Assembly: GCA_021161625.1 (NCBI GenBank)
Contig: JAGHAG010000028.1
Span: 1-5,303 of the forward strand
DNA: 5,303 nucleotides
Reading direction: 5' to 3'
Source: Elusimicrobiota bacterium
GTDB taxonomy: Bacteria; CG03
In this document: positions 1 through 5,215 of the stretch, piece by piece
How the letters are laid out: the number at the start of each line of letters is the position of its first letter
How positions within the stretch are numbered: the first letter of the stretch is position 1
Notes under the pieces: generated by a model
Told to the model about the DNA's origin: nothing
What the model saw: only the letters and a program-made list of their open reading frames with translations
Databases searched by the model: none
Made by a program: the position numbers and the translations under genes

Positions 1-90
1 CCTCTATCCTCTATCCACTTTTTTTCTTGTCTCCATATCACTTTATCACCTCTTTCCACTAACCTCTATGAACTATGAGCTGTGAACTAT
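1..90. repeat. Degenerate heptanucleotide tandem repeats downstream of hisC
   Basis: The plus strand reads CCTCTAT twice in tandem at 1-14, and the same unit returns at 63-69, followed in register by GAACTAT (70-76), GAGCTGT (77-83) and GAACTAT again (84-90). On the minus strand the units from 90 down to 49 keep a 7-base period (ATAGTTC, ATAGAGG and variants), and 21-1 forms three more units. The two blocks are about one base out of phase with each other. The last unit contains the hisC stop codon at 87-89. I see no intrinsic terminator or gene here. Such arrays resemble the short tandemly repeated heptamers known from intergenic DNA of filamentous cyanobacteria, but the unit sequence differs and relatedness is not claimed. 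Confidence 0.6.
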
Positions 91-1217
91 TCTTCATTTT
101 TCATTTTTTTTAAATGTAAGAGTTCCCTCAGGAAAATCCTGTTTTCATGAGGTGTTCCAATTGTAACTCTGATATACTGTGGAAGTTCATACTCATCCAT
201 TGCCCTTACAATAACGCCTCTTTCAAGAAGTTTTTTAAAAACACTTCTTCCGTTTTTGACATTTACAAGCAGAAGATTTGTCTGTGAGGGGATAACCTCA
301 AAACCTGAAATTTCTAATTTTTTTAAGAGTTTTTTCTTTTCTGAAAGAATTCTTTTCTTTATTATTTTGATGTAATTTTTTTCTCTTATGGCACAGATTC
401 CTGCTTTTTGAGAGAGAAGTGTTGTGTTAAAAGGAGGTCTTATCCTTTCAAGAATTTCAAAGATTTTTTCATCTCCAATTGCAAATCCAAGACGCAAGCC
501 TGCTAATGCAAAAATTTTTGAAAAAGTCCTTAAAACACAGATGTTTTTCATCCCTTTTTTAAAATAATTTATTGCAGAAGAATAATCCTTTGCTTCAACA
601 AAATCGTGATATGCTTCGTCAAAAACAACCACAGGATTTAGTTTCTTTTTTTTAAGGATTTCAAACATTTCTTTTATCTCGGAATTTGTATTGTAGGTTC
701 CTGTTGGATTGTTTGGATTTGCAATAAAAATAAATTTTGTTTTTTTAGTTGCAGAGAGTGCCATTTTTTTCAAATCGTGTGTAAACCCCCCACCAGTGTC
801 CTGGTGGGGGGTCATAGGGATTGTTTTTGTTTTTGCATCCATCAAATCCGCTGCCATTTTGTATCTTATAAAAGCATGTTTGCTTACAATTATCTCATCT
901 GTTTTTTCAAGAAATGCCTTTGCAAGGATTTCTATGATTTCATCTGTTCCGTTTCCCAGAAAAACATTTGAAATTTTTACACCAAAATTTTTTGCAATTG
1001 CTTTTTTAAGTTGCCAGCCATTTGAATCAGGATACCTGTTTACAGCGCCTGCATAATTTTTAATTGCATCTTGGACAGATTTAGGTGGAGGATATGGGTT
1101 TTCATTTGAGGCAAGTTTTATAACTTTTTTAAGTTTGTAAATTCTTTTTATTTCCTCAATAGGTCTTCCTGCAATGTAAGGAGCAAAGTTTTTTACAGTT
1201 TTCCTCGGCTTAATCAT
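87..1217 (-). CDS. hisC: Histidinol-phosphate / aromatic aminotransferase, HisC family
   Basis: A fold-type I, pyridoxal-phosphate-dependent aminotransferase of 376 residues, close to the usual 350-370. It is expected to transaminate histidinol phosphate in histidine synthesis. Family motifs are clear: SNENP at 37-41, RYPD at 61-64, GNGTDE at 88-93, ANPNNPTG at 166-173, cofactor-binding DEAY at 200-203, the TFSK segment with the Schiff-base lysine K234, and LAGLRLG with arginine R242. The start ATG overlaps the pheA stop as ATGA. It directly follows pheA and no other his gene is visible, so a role in turning phenylpyruvate into phenylalanine is plausible. Some HisC proteins, such as that of Bacillus subtilis, accept aromatic substrates. 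An oddity is the segment T136-G144, encoded by a perfect GC-rich palindrome, which makes the loop before HDL (147-149) longer than I recall in homologues. The stop codon lies inside a heptamer repeat. The family is certain; the exact substrate is not. Confidence 0.93.
   Translation of the reverse strand: MIKPRKTVKNFAPYIAGRPIEEIKRIYKLKKVIKLASNENPYPPPKSVQDAIKNYAGAVNRYPDSNGWQLKKAIAKNFGVKISNVFLGNGTDEIIEILAKAFLEKTDEIIVSKHAFIRYKMAADLMDAKTKTIPMTPHQDTGGGFTHDLKKMALSATKKTKFIFIANPNNPTGTYNTNSEIKEMFEILKKKKLNPVVVFDEAYHDFVEAKDYSSAINYFKKGMKNICVLRTFSKIFALAGLRLGFAIGDEKIFEILERIRPPFNTTLLSQKAGICAIREKNYIKIIKKRILSEKKKLLKKLEISGFEVIPSQTNLLLVNVKNGRSVFKKLLERGVIVRAMDEYELPQYIRVTIGTPHENRIFLRELLHLKKMKNEE
785..812. repeat. 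Perfect 12-bp GC-rich palindrome inside hisC
   Basis: Plus-strand arms ACCCCCCACCAG (785-796) and CTGGTGGGGGGT (801-812) are exact reverse complements separated by the four bases TGTC. It is 20/28 G or C, in strongly AT-rich surroundings. On the coding strand 812-786 is exactly nine codons, T136 to G144 of HisC, read through without a stop. This could be a short palindromic element inserted in frame, or a local expansion. Only one copy is present in the window. Confidence 0.75.
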
Positions 1218-2284
1218 AAGATTTTTCCCACAGGATAAGAGCCCAGAATTTTTATTGTGTCACAGTGTTTTTCAAGTTCCCCTATCGCATCTTTTATTTT
1301 TTTATTCTTGATGTGTCCAAAAAAGTCCACAAAAAAGAAGTATTCCCATGGTTTTCTTTTTGATGGTCGGGATTCAATTTTTGTGAGGTTTATATTTCTT
1401 TTTTTAAAAGGAGAAAGGGAATCATGAAGGGCTCCGGGTCTGTCTTTTAATGAAAAAAGAATTGATGTCTTGTCTTCACCTGACGGCTGTGCGAGGTTTC
1501 TTCCAAGAACAAAAAACCTTGTGTAGTTTTCAGAGAGGTCTTCAATGTTTTGTTTGAGAACATTTAGATTGTAAAGTTGGGCTGCAAATTTACTGCCAAT
1601 TGCTGCTGAATTTTTTTCTTCTGATGCAATTTTTACAGCTTCTGCTGTGCTGTACGCTTCAATTTTTTGTGCATTCGGGAAGAATTCTGCAAGAAAACTC
1701 TTGCACTGACCAAATGCAGAAGCATGGGAGTAAATTTTTCTTATTTTTTGTATGTCTTTTTCTTTTGAAATAAGACAGAGGGTAATCGGAAGAAAAACCT
1801 CATTTATGATTTTTAAAGGAGAGTTTATAAAGATGTCCAGAGTGGCACTTACCATCCCTTCTGTTGAATTTTCAACAGGCACAACCCCGTAATCTGCCCT
1901 CTCGGTTTCAACATCCTCAAAGACATCTGCTATTGAAAGAGCCGGGGTGTAATTGCAGAATTTTCCAAATATGAGTTGTGATGCCTGATGAGTGAATGTT
2001 GCTTTTGGTCCTAAAAAAGAGATGTTTAAAGTGCGCTGAATATTTCTGCATGATGAGATAATATTTCTGAAGATGCCTTCAATAATTTTTGCATCATCCT
2101 GAGGAGTTTTTTTAAGGAGGTTTTTTATAATTTTTTCTTCCCTGCTGCTTTTATATATTTCAATGCCTTTTTCTTTTTTTACTTTTGCAATTTCCCGTGC
2201 AATGGAGAGACGTTCCAGAAGATTTTTCAAAATTATCTGGTCAATTTTATCAATTTTTTTCCTTATACGGCTGATTTCTTTCAT
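1214..2284 (-). CDS. pheA: Bifunctional chorismate mutase / prephenate dehydratase (P-protein)
   Basis: A 356-residue cytoplasmic enzyme converting chorismate to prephenate and then phenylpyruvate, the committed branch to phenylalanine. Residues 1 to about 85 form an AroQ-type chorismate mutase helix bundle; R8, R25, K36, R48, E49 and Q83 align with E. coli R11, R28, K39, R51, E52 and Q88. The position of E. coli S84 appears to be C79. Residues 88 to about 265 form the prephenate dehydratase domain: FLGPKATFT at 90-98, GVVPVENSTEG at 133-143, STAEA at 212-216 and the catalytic TRF at 255-257. Residues 273-356 form an ACT domain with GALH (284-287) and ESRP (304-307), the phenylalanine-binding motifs, so feedback inhibition by phenylalanine is expected. 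The ATG overlaps the scpB stop as ATGA, and a strong Shine-Dalgarno sequence lies seven bases upstream. The stop overlaps the hisC start in the same way. Confidence 0.96.
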   Translation of the reverse strand: MKEISRIRKKIDKIDQIILKNLLERLSIAREIAKVKKEKGIEIYKSSREEKIIKNLLKKTPQDDAKIIEGIFRNIISSCRNIQRTLNISFLGPKATFTHQASQLIFGKFCNYTPALSIADVFEDVETERADYGVVPVENSTEGMVSATLDIFINSPLKIINEVFLPITLCLISKEKDIQKIRKIYSHASAFGQCKSFLAEFFPNAQKIEAYSTAEAVKIASEEKNSAAIGSKFAAQLYNLNVLKQNIEDLSENYTRFFVLGRNLAQPSGEDKTSILFSLKDRPGALHDSLSPFKKRNINLTKIESRPSKRKPWEYFFFVDFFGHIKNKKIKDAIGELEKHCDTIKILGSYPVGKIL

Positions 2285-2637
2285 AATTCTTCCTCCTCAA
2301 TAATTTCTTCTGCTTCAAGTTCATCCAGAGAGGGAATATCAGAGGCATCTTTTATTCCAAAAACACTATAAAATTTTTCGCTGACACGCAAAAGATGTGG
2401 TCTTCCCGGGACATCTTTTCTGCCACTGATTTTTATAAGGGAATGTTTGAGAAGGGTTGCAATGGGTCCGCTTGAATCAACTCCCCTTATTTCATTTATT
2501 TCGGCTTTTGTGATGGGCTGGTGATAGAGAATTATTGAAAGAACCTCTGCTGTGATGGTGAAATCTTTAAAATTCCTTTCCATGGATAGAGTTTCAAAAG
2601 CCACGGAGCATACTGGGGTTTTGTTGTAAATTTCCAT
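2281..2637 (-). CDS. scpB: Segregation and condensation protein ScpB, C-terminal part (-1 frame)
   Basis: This frame carries the second winged-helix half of ScpB, a dimeric partner of the kleisin ScpA in the bacterial SMC condensin-like complex. Conserved ScpB motifs are QPITKAEINEIRGVDS (40-55), GRKDVPGRP (72-80) and FGIKDASDIPSL (93-104), ending in a glutamate-rich tail. Recognisable homology begins near residue 25-30. The first two dozen residues overlap the upstream frame and do not look like ScpB. The ATG at 2637 marks the open frame, not a well-supported start, although weak GAGG and GGTGG stretches precede it. Joining the upstream frame at 2565-2571 by a -1 shift would give a protein of about 180 residues, normal for ScpB, with about the same spacing as B. 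subtilis ScpB between the AP and QPIT motifs. The stop forms ATGA with the pheA start, so this frame is probably translated. It could instead be a separate small protein, or a sequencing error could have split the gene. Confidence 0.8.
   Translation of the reverse strand: MEIYNKTPVCSVAFETLSMERNFKDFTITAEVLSIILYHQPITKAEINEIRGVDSSGPIATLLKHSLIKISGRKDVPGRPHLLRVSEKFYSVFGIKDASDIPSLDELEAEEIIEEEEL
2292..2298 (-). promoter_or_regulatory. Strong Shine-Dalgarno sequence for pheA
   Basis: The minus strand reads GAGGAGG, seven bases before the pheA ATG at 2284. It is the best ribosome binding site in the window and fixes the pheA start. It lies within the codons for the acidic C-terminal tail of ScpB, so pheA may be translated efficiently even if ribosomes leave scpB early at the frameshift. 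Confidence 0.85.
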
Positions 2638-2822
2638 TTTCCACCAACCTCTTCAAGAAAAATTCCGTGATTCTGGGCATATTCCTTTTCAATTTCAGAT
2701 AAGACAGAATTTACTTTTGAAAGTTCCTCTTCTGTAATAGATGCAATTTTCTGCGCACTAACACCGCTTCCGCTTATAAAAAGCATGGCTTCAATTATGT
2801 TTTTAAGTTCTGTATTGTCCAT
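2532..2822 (-). CDS. scpB: Segregation and condensation protein ScpB, N-terminal part (zero frame)
   Basis: A 96-residue frame starting with the typical ScpB opening (LKNIIEAMLFISG at 6-18). It continues through the first winged-helix domain to GGKWKFTTKPQYAPWLLKL (60-78), equivalent to the segment of B. subtilis ScpB ending in APYLKKL. From about residue 87 the sequence stops resembling ScpB and ends at a TAA, while conservation continues in the -1 frame. The start ATG lies inside the 3' end of scpA (20-base overlap), suggesting translational coupling; the ribosome binding site is poor. Alone it would lack the second winged helix and the highly conserved QPIT and GRxxxPGRP regions, so it is unlikely to be the complete functional protein. 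Explanations, in my order of likelihood, are a one-base sequencing or assembly error in a homopolymer, programmed or tolerated -1 frameshifting, and a genuine split or broken gene. Confidence 0.8.
   Translation of the reverse strand: MDNTELKNIIEAMLFISGSGVSAQKIASITEEELSKVNSVLSEIEKEYAQNHGIFLEEVGGKWKFTTKPQYAPWLLKLYPWKGILKISPSQQRFFQ
2565..2571 (-). other. Candidate -1 slippery heptamer in scpB
   Basis: The minus strand reads T TTA AAG with the spaces marking zero-frame codons (L85 and K86 of the N-terminal scpB frame), matching X XXY YYZ. Slipping back one base re-pairs both tRNAs on TTT and AAA and continues with GAT in the C-terminal frame. An AAAGGA stretch lies just upstream, but its three-base spacing to the P-site codon resembles the +1 arrangement of prfB rather than -1 sites. 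I find no strong downstream hairpin. A one-base deletion in the adjacent T or A run would give the same picture. Confidence 0.45.
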
Positions 2823-3507
2823 TTGCTTTTTCTATAATGAAATCTGCAAAAGGTTGCCTTTGCCGAATTTTAACAAATTTTCTATTTGCCATCTCAAGGA
2901 TTGCCAGAAATAAAACCGCAACATAAAGACGGATTGGATTTTTTTTTGCAACTTCAAAGAAACCCAGTTTCTTTCTTTCCTCAATTTCTTTTGAAAGTTC
3001 GTTTAAGACATCGTCAAGATAAATTTCAGGCCCCAGAATAAGTTCCCGATTTTTACGGTTTCTTATCTGAATCTGTTTATAAATTTCAAGAAGGTCAAAA
3101 ATACTTAAAATTGTTCTTTCTTCAACTTCAAAGCCCACAGGTTCGTCTCTGGAAAGAAGATATTTCCTTTCTTCAAATCTTTCAATAAGAAATTCCCTTG
3201 CCTTTTTGATTTTTTTCCACACCTTTAGGCGCTCTTCCAGATTTTTCTTTTCTTCAAGAGCTTGTTGAAATTCCTCGCTTTCCTTTGGCAGAAGCAATTT
3301 TGCTTTTAATCTTAAAAGATAAGATGCCATTGAGAGAAATTCTCCTGCAACTTCAAGATTGGGCGGATTTTGTTCTATGTATTTCAAAAATTGTGATGTT
3401 ATTTCTGATATTTCAATGTCGTATATGTCCAAGTTGTTGTTTTGAACAAGCCACAGGAGAAGGTCAAGAGGTCCTTCAAAAACTTCCAGGTTTACAACAT
3501 AACTCAT
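2803..3507 (-). CDS. scpA: Segregation and condensation protein ScpA (kleisin)
   Basis: A 234-residue kleisin that bridges the SMC ATPase heads and recruits an ScpB dimer, acting on the nucleoid in chromosome compaction and segregation. The N-terminal SMC-contacting domain is unmistakable: VFEGPLDLLLWLVQ at 9-22, followed by the DIYDIEISEITSQFL helix (27-41) and LLRLKAKLLLP (66-76). The middle (about 78-190) is charged and helix-rich, with the ScpB-binding region expected there. Residues about 191-234 (PIRLYVAVLFLAILEM and following) form the C-terminal winged helix. Length is slightly short of the usual 240-260 but all parts are present. The ATG overlaps the trpS stop as ATGA. Its only nearby Shine-Dalgarno-like stretch, AGGGA, is about 14 bases upstream, so coupling to trpS translation is likely. 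No smc gene is visible in the window. Confidence 0.95.
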   Translation of the reverse strand: MSYVVNLEVFEGPLDLLLWLVQNNNLDIYDIEISEITSQFLKYIEQNPPNLEVAGEFLSMASYLLRLKAKLLLPKESEEFQQALEEKKNLEERLKVWKKIKKAREFLIERFEERKYLLSRDEPVGFEVEERTILSIFDLLEIYKQIQIRNRKNRELILGPEIYLDDVLNELSKEIEERKKLGFFEVAKKNPIRLYVAVLFLAILEMANRKFVKIRQRQPFADFIIEKANGQYRT

Positions 3508-4475
3508 ATTTTTAAAATTTCCCTGAGTTCAGAAATTGTTTTTTTCGCAATTGCGCTTGCTTTTTCTTTTCCTTCATCAAGGATTTCCTTTATTTGAGTT
3601 TCGGTTATTTTTTTTCTTTTCTCCTGAAAGGGTTTTAGAAATTTTGAAATTTTTACAGCAAGTCTTTTTTTGCACTCAACACAACCGATTTTTGCTTCTC
3701 TGCAGAGTGTGGCAATTTCAGTTTCCTTTTCATCAAGCGCCTTCCAGTACTGGTAGACACTGCAAACCTCAGGATGCCCTTTGTCAGTTGTATGAATTCT
3801 TGATGGGTCTGTTATCATCTGCTTGATTTTTTTGAGGATTGTTTTTTCGTCGTCTGTGAGGTCCAGAGCATTGCCATAACTTTTTGACATTTTTCTGCCA
3901 TCAAATCCAAGAAGTTTTGGAGATTTTGTAAGAATTGCCTGCGGTTCAGGAAAGAATTTTCCATACAAACTGTTGAACCTTCTTGCAATTTCACGGGTGA
4001 GTTCCAGATGAGGGACCTGGTCTTCTCCTACAGGAACAACTTCTGCTTTATATATGAGAATATCTGCTGCCTGAAGAACAGGATATCCTAAAAATCCGTA
4101 GGTGTTTATGTCGTGATTTTTTATTTCCCGAAGCTGCTCTTTATATGTGGGGCATCTTAAAAGCCAGCCAAGAGGGGTTATCATAGAAAGAATTAGAAAA
4201 AGTTCTGTATGTTCCGGGACATCGGATTGTCTGAAAATTACGCTTTTTTGAGGGGAAATCCCGCAGGCAATCCAGTCCTTTAACATCTGAATTGTGTTTT
4301 GGGGAATGTTGTGGGTTTCATCATAAACAGTTGTCATGGCATGCCAGTCTGCAACCATATAAAAGGTTTCATAGGTATCCTGAAGATTGACCCAGTTTTT
4401 CAAAGCACCGAAATAGTGCCCTATATGCATTGCACCTGTGGGTCTCATGCCTGAAAGAATTCTTTTTTTGCTCAT
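3504..4475 (-). CDS. trpS: Tryptophanyl-tRNA synthetase, probable iron-sulfur type
   Basis: A class I aminoacyl-tRNA synthetase charging tRNA-Trp in the cytoplasm. With the ATG at 4475 it has 323 residues, normal for bacterial TrpRS. The first signature HIGH is at 17-20 (in GAMHIGHYFG), ADWH at 42-45, GEDQ with tryptophan-pocket context at 150-153, and the KMSKS loop at 195-199. An in-frame ATG at 4550 exists upstream, but its extra 25 residues lie entirely inside the protease gene and do not resemble TrpRS. The start at 4475 gives the usual KRILSGMRPTG opening and sits two bases after the protease stop, with a GGGATG stretch as a weak ribosome binding site. Cysteines 238, 258, 265 and 268 form C-x19-C-x6-C-x2-C, close to the C-x22-C-x6-C-x2-C motif that binds a [4Fe-4S] cluster in Thermotoga maritima TrpRS. 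The cluster is inferred. The stop overlaps the scpA start. Confidence 0.96.
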   Translation of the reverse strand: MSKKRILSGMRPTGAMHIGHYFGALKNWVNLQDTYETFYMVADWHAMTTVYDETHNIPQNTIQMLKDWIACGISPQKSVIFRQSDVPEHTELFLILSMITPLGWLLRCPTYKEQLREIKNHDINTYGFLGYPVLQAADILIYKAEVVPVGEDQVPHLELTREIARRFNSLYGKFFPEPQAILTKSPKLLGFDGRKMSKSYGNALDLTDDEKTILKKIKQMITDPSRIHTTDKGHPEVCSVYQYWKALDEKETEIATLCREAKIGCVECKKRLAVKISKFLKPFQEKRKKITETQIKEILDEGKEKASAIAKKTISELREILKI

Positions 4476-4477
4476 AT

Positions 4478-5107
4478 TCACATCCCTATATTTGCAATTG
4501 AAAAGAAAAACCCGGAAATAAAATATGTTAATTTCAGAATATATGGCCACAGAACAATGAGTATAATAAAAATAAAAAACGGGCCCATCCTGAACATCCT
4601 TTCATACTGATATGCCTTTTCTGCAGAAAGAATTCCTGAAAGAATTCTTGAACCATCAAGAGGCGGGATTGGTATGAGATTGAAAATAGCAAGAAGAACA
4701 TTTATGAAAATGCCATATTTAAAAAGCAATACAATCAAAGGAAAAGAATGAGAAACACGAAGGAGATTTAAACCAAGAAGGATAAGGGAAGAAAGCAAGG
4801 CAAGGGTTAGATTAGAAAGAGGTCCAGCGGCTCCGACTTTTGCAAAGTCCTTTCTTGGATACACAAAATTGAAAGGATTTACAGGCACAGGTTTTGCCCA
4901 TCCAATAACCAGTGGAGAACCTGTTAAAATCAGAATTAAAGGCAGAATTATTGTGCCAAATGGGTCTATATGGGGAACAGGATTGAGAGTGAGCCGTCCC
5001 ATTACATAAGCAGTGTCATCTCCCAATTTCAAAGCAGTATATCCATGTGCAACTTCATGCACAATCACCGAAAAGAACAAAACAATTATTGCAAGAATTG
5101 TCTCCAT
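4478..5107 (-). CDS. Site-2 protease family (M50) zinc metalloprotease homologue
   Basis: A 209-residue polytopic membrane protein of the compact M50 group (YwhC-like), which lacks PDZ domains. Zinc ligands are provided by HEVAH at 17-21, inside the first membrane segment, with E18 as the catalytic glutamate. The distal FNLIPIPPLDG motif (142-152) supplies D151 as the third ligand. NPVPHIDPFGT (42-52) and GAAGPLSN (92-99) are also typical. Hydrophobic stretches lie near 4-20, 50-70, 97-118, 124-145 and 172-200. It probably cleaves substrates within the membrane, but the substrate is unknown; proteins of this group often sit beside trpS and scpAB in bacteria without an assigned role. The ATG at 5107 is the only methionine before HEVAH. 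It lacks a Shine-Dalgarno sequence and follows the -10 box by seven bases, so it is probably the leaderless first gene of the operon. The stop is two bases before trpS. Confidence 0.93.
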   Translation of the reverse strand: METILAIIVLFFSVIVHEVAHGYTALKLGDDTAYVMGRLTLNPVPHIDPFGTIILPLILILTGSPLVIGWAKPVPVNPFNFVYPRKDFAKVGAAGPLSNLTLALLSSLILLGLNLLRVSHSFPLIVLLFKYGIFINVLLAIFNLIPIPPLDGSRILSGILSAEKAYQYERMFRMGPFFIFIILIVLWPYILKLTYFISGFFFSIANIGM

Positions 5108-5114
5108 AATTCTG

Positions 5115-5123
5115 ATTATATCA
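5115..5123 (-). promoter_or_regulatory. Extended -10 promoter for the operon
   Basis: The minus strand reads TGATATAAT, a TGn extension joined to a consensus TATAAT box. No good -35 hexamer lies 16-18 bases upstream (the best are 2/6 matches such as TTTCAT), which fits an extended -10 promoter. Seven bases separate the box from the ATG at 5107, so transcription would start at or within about two bases of the start codon. It is the only recognisable promoter ahead of the gene string. Confidence 0.6.
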
Positions 5124-5158
5124 AAAACAGGTAAATAATGAAATGTTTGTAATGTTGA

Positions 5159-5202
5159 GGGATAAGTAATGAGTAATGAAGGGTATCAGGATTAAGGATT
5201 AA
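5159..5202. repeat. Degenerate heptanucleotide tandem repeats upstream of the operon
   Basis: The plus strand carries AGTAATG twice in tandem at 5165-5178 and AGGATTA twice at 5188-5201, with partial units between and before them, all with a 7-base period except for a one-base slip near 5181. The block lies about 40 bases upstream of the promoter -10 box and immediately before the GC-rich segment. It has the same period as the array beyond the other end of the operon but a different unit sequence. Confidence 0.55.
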
Positions 5203-5215
5203 GTGAGTGGTTTCT

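Noticed and set aside
17..62. Possible intrinsic terminator after hisC using the A/T-rich run near 18-27
   Set aside because: On the transcribed strand the run is A-rich rather than U-rich and no GC-rich stem precedes it.
709..1056. Plus-strand open frame opposite hisC (115 residues)
   Set aside because: It lies opposite a well-conserved gene, has no recognisable domain or ribosome binding site, and is a by-product of the coding strand's composition.
2572..2580. AAAGGA stretch as a stimulatory Shine-Dalgarno for -1 frameshifting
   Set aside because: It is only three bases from the P-site codon, the geometry of +1 shifting in prfB, whereas -1 stimulators such as that of dnaX lie farther upstream. 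It is not counted as support.
3285..3826. Plus-strand open frames opposite scpA and trpS
   Set aside because: They are antisense to conserved genes, rich in phenylalanine and leucine because of poly-A-rich codons on the other strand, and show no family motifs.
4476..4550. In-frame N-terminal extension of trpS from the ATG at 4550
   Set aside because: The 25 extra residues lie wholly within the protease gene in another frame and do not resemble TrpRS. The ATG at 4475 gives the normal family start and length.
4450..4649. A 15-base direct repeat, CCTGAAAGAATTCTT, at 4450-4464 and 4635-4649, with a near copy at 341-356
   Set aside because: All three encode the same RILS peptide in trpS, the protease and hisC, with the same codons. 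Coincidence of protein sequence and codon use is enough.
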